A stretch of 64,000 nucleotides of DNA from Candidatus Binatia bacterium (GTDB lineage Bacteria; Desulfobacterota; Binatia; HRBIN30): the NCBI GenBank assembly GCA_026415395.1, contig JAOAHD010000002.1:458691-522690 (forward strand), given 5' to 3'. A program made the translations under genes and the position numbers. Numbering within the stretch: position 1 is the first letter of the stretch; every line of letters begins with the position of its first letter. This document shows positions 52,616 through 61,570 of this stretch, one piece after another. The notes beneath the pieces are model-generated. The model did no database searches. It was not told the origin of the DNA and saw only the letters and a list, made by a program, of their open reading frames with translations.

Positions 52616-52996
52616 ATGCAGAACTCCAAACACAATCATCAGGAAATTGTCTTGCGCGCGTTTGACCGGTTGTTTGACCGTGCCGCCGCCAAGCTACGCG
52701 TGCAAGTTTCGGAAGAAGAAAAACAAGAAGCCCGCAGGGATTTCGCCGAACGGGCCGCACAAGCCATCGATCTTTTTGCCCAAATGGGCGTGCTCGAAAT
52801 TCCCGAAGAAGTCATGCAGCACATGGAAGCGTCTTTGGACAAACTATCTCCGGGGCAGCTCATCGGATACATCGCCGCGCTTCCTTTGGTTCATCAAGCA
52901 CAAGAGGTCATGCGGCAACTCGCCTATCAGGCCGCGCAGCAAAAGCTGCTAGAACGCATGATCGAACAGGCGGACGATACGTACGGCGGCAACTGA
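52616..52996 (+). CDS. Small helical protein
   Basis: 126 aa from the ATG at 52616. Almost wholly alpha-helical and charged (EIVLRAFDRLFDRAAAKLRVQVSEEEKQEARRDFAERAAQAID), with amphipathic repeats and no membrane part. The start is the first Met after a coding-like frame. No recognised family. It lies ~200 bases after the island and is not obviously part of it. Confidence 0.55.
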   Translation: MQNSKHNHQEIVLRAFDRLFDRAAAKLRVQVSEEEKQEARRDFAERAAQAIDLFAQMGVLEIPEEVMQHMEASLDKLSPGQLIGYIAALPLVHQAQEVMRQLAYQAAQQKLLERMIEQADDTYGGN

Positions 52997-53082
52997 CGTA
53001 GCATCGCTACTGTGGCGCCAGCCTCATCGTCGTCTGGGTAGTGGGGAGCCGGAGGTTCTCACTTCGCACCCCCGGCGAAATG

Positions 53083-55014
53083 CTAGGCCCTGGCCCCGAA
53101 CAAGCGCTCCCTTGCTGAGGGCAAAAGGGGGCGCCCATTCAACAGCAGGTGACGGGGGTTGTATTCGGGGTGGCGTATGGAGAGAGCGATTTCGTCCGCC
53201 GTGCGGTCGGCGGGAATGGCAAATCCTGCGACCCCGGCAGCGTTAGTCCGTAACTGGGCAATCAGTCGGTCGGCCCCGGCAATCACGCGTACCTCGGCGC
53301 CTTCAACCGGCGGTTGCTCTCCCGAGAGGTCCGCATCGTTGTCGAGTACGAACACCCGTGCGGTTCGCCCGTCTGCGGCACGCTCCACGCGCACGGCGAG
53401 GTCGCGCAACCAAATCATCGGCTCGCCAGTGATTGTCCGCATGCCGATTCGCTCCGGGTGACGCGCGGCGTTGGCACGCAGCTCCACGCGTTGTGGCGCC
53501 ATGCCGTGGTCAGCCGTGAACACGAACAGCGTGGATTCGATGAGGCCGTTGCGCTGGAGAGCATCGAGAACCAGTCCCAGGCGGCGGTCGGTTTCCGCAA
53601 TTGCAGCCCGCAACCCTTCACCGTGTGGGCCATACTCGTGCCCAGCTCCGTCCGTGAGTGCAAACTCATGCGCAACGAACACCGGGGGTGGCAGACTCGG
53701 GTCGTCGAGTAACGTGAGGATTTGCGCCAACCCGCGGGCATCGAGGATGGCTTCCCGATGCACGCTATCTTTGCCATCCGCCTGATACCGCGGGTCAATG
53801 TGCTGGAGGAATTCGGCCGTGTACGAACGTAAACGGTCGCGCGCCCCGAGCACCCGTTGCTCCAGCGCGGCATGCTGGGCACCCCGGCTCTGCGGCTCGT
53901 GAATGCTGACGGTGAGCGCCTCTGCGCCGTAAACCCGCCGAAATGCCTCATAGAGCGTTTCGACACCGGTGCCGAGAAAACCCTCGGTCAGCATCCCTTG
54001 CGCCTGAGGGGCGAGGGGCTCCCGCCGAGCACGGTCGTAATAAGTCGGATTGACAATGTCATGATGGCCGCACCATGCACCGGTCAAAATCGTGCTGTGG
54101 CTCGGCCACGTAATACTCGGGAAATTCACCACCGAGCCGAAGGAAAACCAAGCACTGCGATCGAGCACGCGACGGAGGTTGCGAATTGCCGGATCGCTGG
54201 TTTGCCACAAGTAGACGAGCTCGGGGTGGCTGAGCCCGTCGAAGACGATCAAGTAGACACGTTGTGGACGTCTCTGGCCCTCGGCGATGATCTCGGTGAT
54301 CACACGCCCGTCCTGCCGCTCCAAGTACACATCGGGCGCCACGCCGCGTTCAGAGGCGCGGCGCCCGCTCCAGTCGCGCCCGTCGATGAGCGGGAAGCCC
54401 ATGATGTGGCAAATTGTGGGTGCAATATCGACGTGGCGAACCGCCAGCGGATAGTTGCCGGGACGCACGGCAGGGCCGGCAAACGCGAGCGGTGCGCGCG
54501 ACTGAACGACGTCCAGAGCCCCATGCTGCCCGAGCTGGGTGCCGAACGCGTAGCACTTCGGGCTGATGACGAGATCCCCCGTGTACGGACTATCGAAGAG
54601 TTGAGCGATCCGCTCCAAAGCAAAAGGGTACGAAAGGTGCTCGGGCTCGATGAACGCCAGGTTGGGGTCCGAGCCATCGTAACCGGAGCGCACGGCCGCG
54701 GCACGCTCCTCTTCCACGGTGCTTACCAAATCCGCATCGGTGCGCGCTATCGGGTTGTCGCCGATGAGTTCGACAACACGAAATGCTTGCTCGCCATCGC
54801 AACACAAGCGCTGGAAACGCAAAAGGCCGCGGCGTGACCACACTTCGTACGTGCTATCGCGACAAGTGAGGACGAGATCGACGTGGTCCCGCACCTCCGG
54901 GTCGTCGAGCAAGGCGAGCAGTGCCCGCTCTGCTGATTCGTACTGTTGCGGATCCAAGCCTTGTCCACCTTGTCGTTCGGGCCGCCAAACTTGGCCATGA
55001 GAAACGTCTTTCAT
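53083..55014 (-). CDS. Alkaline-phosphatase-superfamily phosphodiesterase with permuted domain order
   Basis: 643 aa from the ATG at 55014. The second part (residues ~250-510 of the open frame) has a normal N-terminal half: RVYLIVFDGL (D261), NFPSITWPSHSTILTG with the nucleophile Thr304, LTDGAGHEYGP (D457, H461) and FTADHGM (D504, H505). The final metal His, normally near the C-terminus in a GTHG-like motif, is instead in residues ~145-205: GDLVISPKCYAFGTQLGQHGALD, then APLAFAGPAVRPG and DIAPTICHIMGFP. So the C-terminal half precedes the N-terminal half. No signal peptide. Confidence 0.82.
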   Translation of the reverse strand: MKDVSHGQVWRPERQGGQGLDPQQYESAERALLALLDDPEVRDHVDLVLTCRDSTYEVWSRRGLLRFQRLCCDGEQAFRVVELIGDNPIARTDADLVSTVEEERAAAVRSGYDGSDPNLAFIEPEHLSYPFALERIAQLFDSPYTGDLVISPKCYAFGTQLGQHGALDVVQSRAPLAFAGPAVRPGNYPLAVRHVDIAPTICHIMGFPLIDGRDWSGRRASERGVAPDVYLERQDGRVITEIIAEGQRRPQRVYLIVFDGLSHPELVYLWQTSDPAIRNLRRVLDRSAWFSFGSVVNFPSITWPSHSTILTGAWCGHHDIVNPTYYDRARREPLAPQAQGMLTEGFLGTGVETLYEAFRRVYGAEALTVSIHEPQSRGAQHAALEQRVLGARDRLRSYTAEFLQHIDPRYQADGKDSVHREAILDARGLAQILTLLDDPSLPPPVFVAHEFALTDGAGHEYGPHGEGLRAAIAETDRRLGLVLDALQRNGLIESTLFVFTADHGMAPQRVELRANAARHPERIGMRTITGEPMIWLRDLAVRVERAADGRTARVFVLDNDADLSGEQPPVEGAEVRVIAGADRLIAQLRTNAAGVAGFAIPADRTADEIALSIRHPEYNPRHLLLNGRPLLPSARERLFGARA

Positions 55015-55096
55015 CGTCAATCCCTCGCCGCTAGGGAACGCGGCACTCCCAGCGCGTAGAAGGGCTGGGTAGAATTTGCTACGCGTTGCCGTTCAT

Positions 55097-56908
55097 ATGC
55101 CGCCGCTCTTACGCGTTTTACGCACACACCTGACTCTCGCTGTCGTTGCGGGCAACTCCTTGATCCTCGCCGGGTGCGCAGTGTTTCGCAAACCTCCGGA
55201 CCCTTGGCAACAATTTCCCTGGACGGTGGAACTGGGACCCTCGCAGGTAGAAGCAAAGGTGGAGATCCCGCCCGAGGCACCGGCTCTCGGTCACTTTCTC
55301 AAAGCCCAACTGGCATTGCACGATGGCGAGTTGGAGCGGGCGGCGCGGGAGCTGGCGAGTGCGGTGGCAGCCGATCCCGCTTCTCCGTTTTTGCGACGCC
55401 GGCTGGGGCTGCTGTACGTGCGGCTTGGCCGCCTCGACGAAGCTCGCGAGCAACTGCAGGCGGCGGTCGATCTCGACCCGCGAGATGTCCATTCCCGCAT
55501 GCTGCTCGCAGGGCTGGCATCCGCGATGGGCGATGAAGCGACCGCGGAGCGTGAGTACGAAGCAGTACTGGCTCAAGAGCCAGCGAACCAGGAGGCCCAC
55601 CTGTTCCTCGGGGCGCTGCGCGCCAAGCAGGGGAAGTATGATCAGGCGATCGAGGTTCTCGAGAAATTGGTTCGGCTCAATCCTTCGTCGTTGCTCGCTT
55701 ACGCCTATCTTGGTCGTGTCTATGCCGCCAAGCAGGACTTTGCCGCAGCCGAACGTGCGTTTAAAGAGGCGCTGCGTTTAAGCCCGGGGACGGAAAATCT
55801 GCTCCTCGATCTTGCCGAGCTTTACCAGATGCAGAACAAACCGCAGGAGGCCATCGAAATTTATCAGCGCATGCTGCAGGCGGACCCGCACAGCGCCGTC
55901 GTCCGCCGCCGCTTGGGTGGCCTGTTTGTCGGTCAGAACCGCTTGGACGAGGCTCTGAACGAATTCAAGGAGCTCGAAAAAATCGAAACGGATCCGCAGG
56001 ACACGCGCACTAAGATCGGCCTCATTTATTACGAGAAGGGTGAGCTGGAGAAGGCCGTTACCGAATTTTCTCTCGTGCTCGCTGCCGACCCGCAAAACTA
56101 CCGGGTGCGGTACTACTTAGGGGCCGTGTTTGCCGACTTGCGCGACTACGACCGTGCAGTGGCCGAGTTCGAGCAAATCCCGCGCGAGGCCGAATTTTAC
56201 GCTGACGCTCAGGCACAAATCGGTGCGATTCGCCAGCGGCAAGGGCGGCTCGACGAGGCAATCGCTGCTGTGCTGCGCGCAATCGAGTCCAAGCCGGACA
56301 ATGACGATCTGCGCACCTTTTTGGCGTCGTTGTATCGCGAAAAGGGCCAACTGCGAAAGGCCATCGAAATTCTGGAGCAGCTCGTTGCTAAGGCTCCAGA
56401 CAACGACCGGTATCATTTTACCCTGGGAGCATTGTACGACGAAGCCAAAGACAAAGAGGCGTGTATCCGCCACATGCGCAAGGCCATTGAGCTCAATCCG
56501 GAGAACGCCCCTGCATTGAACTACTTGGGGTACACCTTTGCGGAGCAAGGGGTGAACCTTGACGAGGCGGAAGACTTGATTCGCCGTGCCCTGAAGATCG
56601 AGCCCAACGACGGTTACTACGTGGATAGCCTGGCTTGGGTGTACTACCAGCGGGGCGATTATCGCAAAGCGATCGAGCTACTCGAACGCGCGATGGAGCT
56701 GGTGAGCGACGACCCCACGATCACCGAGCACCTCGCCGATGCCTACCTAAAGGTTGGCCGCACGCAGGAAGCACTGAATCTCTTTCAGCAGGCTCTCAAG
56801 CGCGCCAAAGATCGCGACCAGATTCGCCGCTTGCAGGCAAAAATCGAGGCACTCGGCGGTAAGCCGGAAACCGCTGAGCAGCCGCCGGAAAAGGGGAGCG
56901 AACGGTGA
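55097..56908 (+). CDS. TPR-repeat lipoprotein
   Basis: 603 aa from the ATG at 55097. LILAGC is a lipobox (about residue 27). The rest is 13-15 tetratricopeptide repeats (e.g. LAELYQMQNKPQEAIEIYQRMLQADP) to the end. The TPR superhelix probably scaffolds envelope or polysaccharide assembly complexes. Its stop overlaps the next gene's GTG (GTGA), as does that gene with the transporter gene, so the three are coupled. Confidence 0.93.
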   Translation: MPPLLRVLRTHLTLAVVAGNSLILAGCAVFRKPPDPWQQFPWTVELGPSQVEAKVEIPPEAPALGHFLKAQLALHDGELERAARELASAVAADPASPFLRRRLGLLYVRLGRLDEAREQLQAAVDLDPRDVHSRMLLAGLASAMGDEATAEREYEAVLAQEPANQEAHLFLGALRAKQGKYDQAIEVLEKLVRLNPSSLLAYAYLGRVYAAKQDFAAAERAFKEALRLSPGTENLLLDLAELYQMQNKPQEAIEIYQRMLQADPHSAVVRRRLGGLFVGQNRLDEALNEFKELEKIETDPQDTRTKIGLIYYEKGELEKAVTEFSLVLAADPQNYRVRYYLGAVFADLRDYDRAVAEFEQIPREAEFYADAQAQIGAIRQRQGRLDEAIAAVLRAIESKPDNDDLRTFLASLYREKGQLRKAIEILEQLVAKAPDNDRYHFTLGALYDEAKDKEACIRHMRKAIELNPENAPALNYLGYTFAEQGVNLDEAEDLIRRALKIEPNDGYYVDSLAWVYYQRGDYRKAIELLERAMELVSDDPTITEHLADAYLKVGRTQEALNLFQQALKRAKDRDQIRRLQAKIEALGGKPETAEQPPEKGSER

Positions 56909-57714
56909 CGGTCATGTGGCGCCGCGCCTCCGTAGTGGTTGTGTTGGCCGCGTTCGTGTGGTGCGGGTGCGCCGGCCCGGCGCGACGCGGCACGGAGCAG
57001 GCGCTACCAGTCCCGGATTCGACCGAGGTGATGGCCGCGTTTGCCGAACGAGCAAGCTTTCTGCGTAGCCTGAGGGCAGTGGCGAAACTACGCTACACCG
57101 ATCCTCACGAACGGCATTCCGCCCGCCAGGCCATCGCGGTTGCGCGACCCGATAAAGTTCGCGTGGAAGTTGCGTCCATGTTCGGCACGGCCTTCGTGCT
57201 CGCCGCGCACGACCATCGGTTGCTTGCGTACTTGCCGGAGGAAAACACCGTGTACCAAGGAACGGCAAGTGCAGAAAACGTTTGGCGTTACACGCGTGTG
57301 TGGATGCCCGTGAGCACGCTCGTCGAGGTGCTGCTCGGAGTGCCCGCGGGTGGTCAGGCGGAGGCAGCACCGTGCAACGGGCAAAGCGCGCAGTTTGTAT
57401 GCCTGCGTCAAGGCGCCGGCCAAGGTGGCCTGCTGGTGGCCCTAGATGCGCGCGGGCTGCCGGCGGAAGTGGAGGAACTCGGGTCAGTTGATGGCGCCGT
57501 GCTGTGGCGTGCACGCTACCTCGAGTACTCCGATGAGACGACGCCCCCAGCTCCGAAGCATTTGGTGATCGAGGTGCCCCGCTACCGGCGTTCGGTGTCC
57601 TTACAATTGAGCGATATCGAAGTGAACCCGCCGATTGGCGACGACGTGTTTCGCCTAGACATCCCGCGCGGTGTGCGTGTGGTCGATCTTGACGAACAGG
57701 AGGCGGCCGAGTGA
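56905..57714 (+). CDS. DUF4292 (LolB-like) lipoprotein
   Basis: 269 aa from a GTG overlapping the TPR stop. Lipobox VWCGC at about residue 22. SFLRSLRAVAKLRYTDPHERHSARQAIAVARPDKVRVEVASMFGTAFVLAAHDHRLLAYLPEENTVYQG matches LolA/LolB-like DUF4292 proteins; the C-terminal half has VFRLDIPRGVRVVDL. Such outer-membrane lipoproteins often sit next to TPR lipoproteins, probably in lipoprotein or lipid placement. Confidence 0.82.
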   Translation: MTVMWRRASVVVVLAAFVWCGCAGPARRGTEQALPVPDSTEVMAAFAERASFLRSLRAVAKLRYTDPHERHSARQAIAVARPDKVRVEVASMFGTAFVLAAHDHRLLAYLPEENTVYQGTASAENVWRYTRVWMPVSTLVEVLLGVPAGGQAEAAPCNGQSAQFVCLRQGAGQGGLLVALDARGLPAEVEELGSVDGAVLWRARYLEYSDETTPPAPKHLVIEVPRYRRSVSLQLSDIEVNPPIGDDVFRLDIPRGVRVVDLDEQEAAE

Positions 57715-59405
57715 CCTACTGGTTCAGTGGGTTGTTTGCCATCCTCCTGTTGGCGGGGTGCACCCGCGAGACTCCCAACAACCCGAGTGCGGAGAAGAAC
57801 CGCCCGCGTTTGCTCACGAATGCAACAATTAGCGATCCGAAGACCTTCAACCCGATTCTATCTGTCGACGCCGCCTCGACGGCCGCGACCGCAGATCTAT
57901 TCGAAGGATTGGTGCGTACCAACCCGCTGACAACTGAACAGGAGCCCCTGCTCGCCGAGCGATGGGAGGTCGACGAAACGGGTACGAGATGGACCTTTTT
58001 CTTGCGCCGCAACGTTCGTTGGTTTGACGGCCAGCCATTCACCGCCGCCGATGTTGCATTCACGTTTCGTGTGGTATTTGACGACCGTGTCCCGAATAGC
58101 CTCCGACACGTGTTGTTGGTCGATGGCCAAGCGCCGAAAGTTGAGGTGGTTGACGATTTCACCGTGCTCTTTACCCTGCCGCGACCGTTTGCCCCGTTCC
58201 TCAATGCAGTGGGCATCCCCATCGTTCCCAAGCATGTGCTCGAGCCCGCACTGAACAGTGGAACCTTTGCCCAGCAGTGGGCCATCGACACGCCGCCGGA
58301 GAAGCTGATTGGAACGGGCCCTTATAAAATCACGCGTTTTATCCCCGCCCAGTTCATCGAATTCCAGCGTAATCCCGATTATTGGATGCGTGACGAGAAC
58401 GGGGCCGCCTTGCCGTATTTGCCCGGTCGGGTGCAGTTGATCGTGCCGGATCAGGACACCATGTATCTGAAGTTCGTGGCCGGCCAAACGGATCTCCACT
58501 ACCCCCGACCGGAAGAGGTTCCCGAACTGCGGCAAAAGACGGAGACCATGCAAATTTCCGTTCAGGAGGTTGGGCTGGATCCAGGCTCCACTTTCGTCGC
58601 ATTCAACCGCAATCCCGCTCACTACATCCGCGACGGTAAGCGGGATCCCCGTTTGGATTGGTTTACGGATCGCAATTTCCTTCGCGCCATTGCCCATGCG
58701 ATCGACAAACAGTCGATGATTGTGAACTGCCTCAATGGTTACGGAAAGCCCGCCGTTGCGGAGATCTCCCCCGAAAACAAGTTGTACCACAACCCGAATT
58801 TGAAGGAGTACGAGTACGACCTGGATTTGGCACGGAAGTATTTGGAAGAAGGTGGTTACCGGGATCGCGACGGTGATGGCTGGCGGGAGGACGGGCGTGG
58901 CAACGTGCTGGAATTCTCCCTGACGACAAACGCCGGCAACCAGGTCCGCGAGAAGATGTGCTCGATTTTGAAAGAGGATTGGACCAAGCTCGGAATCAAA
59001 GTGAACTACCGCCCGCTCGACTTCCAGGCCTTGGTGGAGAAGCTCAGCACCAGTTACGATTGGGATGCGGTGCTCATCGGTTTTACCGGAACGATCGAAC
59101 CCAACAACAGCGCAAACTTTCTGCGCTCCAGTGGCAATTTGCACTTCTGGCACCCGAATCAGCCAGAGCCGGCAACACCGTGGGAGGCGGAGATTGACCG
59201 GCTTCTCGATCAGGGTTCGCGCGAGCTCGACCCGCAAAAGCGCCGCCAATATTACTGGCGCATTCAAGAAATCTTGCACGAAGAACTGCCGATCATCATG
59301 ACGGTGCGGGACTTGCGGTTCGTTGCGTACCGGAAGGCGTTGCAAAACTTCCGTCCCACCGTGTGGGGCTTGTATCGGCCGGAACTCATTCGCTTCGCTG
59401 AGTGA
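57711..59405 (+). CDS. Oligopeptide-type ABC transporter substrate-binding lipoprotein
   Basis: 564 aa from the GTG in GTGA. Lipobox LLAGC at about residue 18. The family-5 binding fold is clear: NATISDPKTFNPILSVDAAST, WTFFLRRNVRWFDGQPFTAADVAFTFR, GTGPYKITRFIPAQFIEFQRNPDYW and FLRAIAHAIDKQSMIVN. The ligand (peptide, nickel or glycoside) is unknown. The two permeases follow in the same operon. Confidence 0.94.
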   Translation: MTYWFSGLFAILLLAGCTRETPNNPSAEKNRPRLLTNATISDPKTFNPILSVDAASTAATADLFEGLVRTNPLTTEQEPLLAERWEVDETGTRWTFFLRRNVRWFDGQPFTAADVAFTFRVVFDDRVPNSLRHVLLVDGQAPKVEVVDDFTVLFTLPRPFAPFLNAVGIPIVPKHVLEPALNSGTFAQQWAIDTPPEKLIGTGPYKITRFIPAQFIEFQRNPDYWMRDENGAALPYLPGRVQLIVPDQDTMYLKFVAGQTDLHYPRPEEVPELRQKTETMQISVQEVGLDPGSTFVAFNRNPAHYIRDGKRDPRLDWFTDRNFLRAIAHAIDKQSMIVNCLNGYGKPAVAEISPENKLYHNPNLKEYEYDLDLARKYLEEGGYRDRDGDGWREDGRGNVLEFSLTTNAGNQVREKMCSILKEDWTKLGIKVNYRPLDFQALVEKLSTSYDWDAVLIGFTGTIEPNNSANFLRSSGNLHFWHPNQPEPATPWEAEIDRLLDQGSRELDPQKRRQYYWRIQEILHEELPIIMTVRDLRFVAYRKALQNFRPTVWGLYRPELIRFAE

Positions 59406-59468
59406 GCGTCGACAACACCGGCCGCTTCGGTATCGGCACGGGAGCGGAGAGCTGGGGAAAGAGAGGCG

Positions 59469-60452
59469 ATGGCAGGCTACCTGATCCGGCGCTTGGTCCA
59501 AATGGTCCCGCTGCTGTTCGGGATCACGTTTCTCTCCTTCCTCATCATGAACCTCGCGCCAGGGAATTTTTTCACTCAGTTGCGCATGAACCCCGCAATT
59601 TCCCCAGAGTTGGTCCGGCAGCTCGAAGAGCAGTTCGGTTATGGGGATCCCTTACTCGTGCAGTACGCTAAGTGGGTTTGGCGGGTTCTGCATTTCGATT
59701 TGGGAATGTCCGTGGCCTATCGCGTCAATGTGGCCGACCTCATCGGGATGCGGGTGGGAAACACGATCATCCTGTCCGTCACGAGCATGTTGGTTGCGTG
59801 GGGTTTAGCGATCCCGATGGGGATTCTTGTAGCCTTGCGGCCGCACTCGTGGCTCGACCGGAGTTTGTCGTTTGCAGCATTTTTTTGGATGTCGCTACCG
59901 AGTTTTTTCTTTGCCTTTCTCCTCATGTATCTCGCCTTGCAGACGGGTTGGTTCCCGGTAGGGGGGTCGATTTCCGTCGACTATGATCAACTCGACTGGT
60001 GGGGAAAAATCGTCGATCGCGCCCGGCACTTGGTTTTGCCTGCCTTGATCCTCGGCACCGGAGGTTTGGCGAGCTTGATGCGTCTCATGCGGGCAAACAT
60101 TCTGGAACTTAAACAAGCGGATTTTGTGCGCACCGCCCGCGCCAAGGGTCTTCCCGAGTCGGTTGTCGTGCGGCGGCACATCCTGCGCAACGCGTTGAAC
60201 CCGTTTGTGACCCTCGCCGGTGCGGAGCTCGGGGAGCTAATCGGGGGTGCGGCTTTGGTCGAGGCGGTGATGAACCTGCAGGGTATGGGCACGCTGATTT
60301 TGGAAGCCGTACAACGGCTCGATACGTATGTGGTCATGGGCTCGATCTTGATTGGTTCCATCCTCTTGCTCGTCGGAAATTTGCTTGCCGACTTGCTGCT
60401 GACCGTGGTGGACCCGCGCATCGATTTCACCCGTTTGCAGCGCGAGGGCTGA
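59469..60452 (+). CDS. ABC transporter permease, DppB/OppB type
   Basis: 327 aa. MAGYLIRRLVQMVPLLFGITFLSFLIMNLAPGNF, DPLLVQYAKWVWRVLHFDLGMS, and the EAA loop FVRTARAKGLPESVVVRRHILRNALNPFVTL are characteristic. Six membrane helices; partner of the next gene's DppC. Confidence 0.94.
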   Translation: MAGYLIRRLVQMVPLLFGITFLSFLIMNLAPGNFFTQLRMNPAISPELVRQLEEQFGYGDPLLVQYAKWVWRVLHFDLGMSVAYRVNVADLIGMRVGNTIILSVTSMLVAWGLAIPMGILVALRPHSWLDRSLSFAAFFWMSLPSFFFAFLLMYLALQTGWFPVGGSISVDYDQLDWWGKIVDRARHLVLPALILGTGGLASLMRLMRANILELKQADFVRTARAKGLPESVVVRRHILRNALNPFVTLAGAELGELIGGAALVEAVMNLQGMGTLILEAVQRLDTYVVMGSILIGSILLLVGNLLADLLLTVVDPRIDFTRLQREG

Positions 60453-60496
60453 GGGCATTTGCGCAACCATGAGAACGTTGTGGCCAGTTTAAGCCG

Positions 60497-61537
60497 ATGC
60501 CGCCCGTGACCCCAACTGCCGCCACAACAGCGCGCCGTCATCCGGGGCTGGTCGTATGCGCCAGCGCGTTCGTTCTCGCGTCGTTGTACCTGATGGCCAT
60601 CTTTGCGCCCTGGGTGGCGCCATACGACTACACCGAGCAAATGCGGGCGTTTCCGCACTGCCCGCCGTCGGCATTACGCATCAACCCGCCGTGGCGTTGG
60701 CAGGAATCGATTTTGTACACCTACCCGCGTAAGCTTGTGGATCCCACCACCCGCCAATACGAGGAGGATCGCTCCCGGCGCGTGCCAGTGGTGCTGCTGG
60801 CCTACGGCCGTTTGTTTACCACCCCACCGGGCGAGCCGCGCTTTTTCTTGTTCGGTACCGATAGCTTGGGGCGCGATTTGTTCTCCCGCATCGTTCATGG
60901 CTCGCGTGTGAGCCTGTTCATTGGTGTGATCGGCGTGGCCCTGAGCTTCACGATCGGGATTTTTGTTGGTGCCGTTGCCGGCTACTGGGGCGGCTGGGTG
61001 GACAACGTGCTCATGCGGCTGGTGGAAGTCCTCATGTCCCTCCCTTCGTTTTATTTCTTGCTCGCGCTCGCCGCGGTCATTCCACCGAACATCGATCCGG
61101 CAACCACCTTCGTGTTGATTGTCGTGTTGATGAGCTTCGTGCGCTGGGCGGGATTCGCTCGCATTGTGCGGGGGATGGTCGCCTCCTTGCGCGAGCGCGA
61201 ATATGTGCAGGCTGCGCGCGCCCTTGGTGCCACTCGGGCTCGGGTGATCATCCGCCATGTCATTCCCGGCACGTTTGGGTACACAATCACCGCTGCGACT
61301 TTGAGCATCCCAAGCTTCATTCTCGGGGAAAGCGCGCTCTCGCTCCTCGGCTTGGGCATTCAAGAGCCAGGGGCGAGCTGGGGCAATCTATTGGCCTCGG
61401 CTCGGAACGTGCAGGTGTTGGCCCGGTACCCGTGGGTACTGACGCCCGGCTTGTTTATCTTCGCCACGGTCATGGCGTTTAACTTCCTCGGGGATTACTT
61501 GCGCGACCGCTTCGATCCCCGCAGCAGTGCTGCCTAG
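60497..61537 (+). CDS. ABC transporter permease, DppC/OppC type
   Basis: 346 aa. LFGTDSLGRDLFSRIVHGSRVSLFIGVIG and the EAA motif YVQAARALGATRARVIIRHVIPG, plus GESALSLLGLGIQEPGASWGNLL, define DppC. An extra ~80-residue segment (KLVDPTTRQYEEDRSRR...) between the first helix and the transport core is common in the longer OppC forms. No ATPases follow in this operon. Confidence 0.93.
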   Translation: MPPVTPTAATTARRHPGLVVCASAFVLASLYLMAIFAPWVAPYDYTEQMRAFPHCPPSALRINPPWRWQESILYTYPRKLVDPTTRQYEEDRSRRVPVVLLAYGRLFTTPPGEPRFFLFGTDSLGRDLFSRIVHGSRVSLFIGVIGVALSFTIGIFVGAVAGYWGGWVDNVLMRLVEVLMSLPSFYFLLALAAVIPPNIDPATTFVLIVVLMSFVRWAGFARIVRGMVASLREREYVQAARALGATRARVIIRHVIPGTFGYTITAATLSIPSFILGESALSLLGLGIQEPGASWGNLLASARNVQVLARYPWVLTPGLFIFATVMAFNFLGDYLRDRFDPRSSAA

Positions 61538-61570
61538 CGTAGGGCTTGGCAGAGGCGGGCCGATACTCTG

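Noticed and set aside
52998..53010. GTAGC-ATC-GCTAC hairpin after the small helical protein gene
   Set aside because: A five-bp stem with a three-nt loop and no T-run is too weak to call a terminator.
57897..59501. 534-aa open frame antisense to the transporter binding protein
   Set aside because: Same explanation: no start context and no recognisable domains, while the sense frame is complete.
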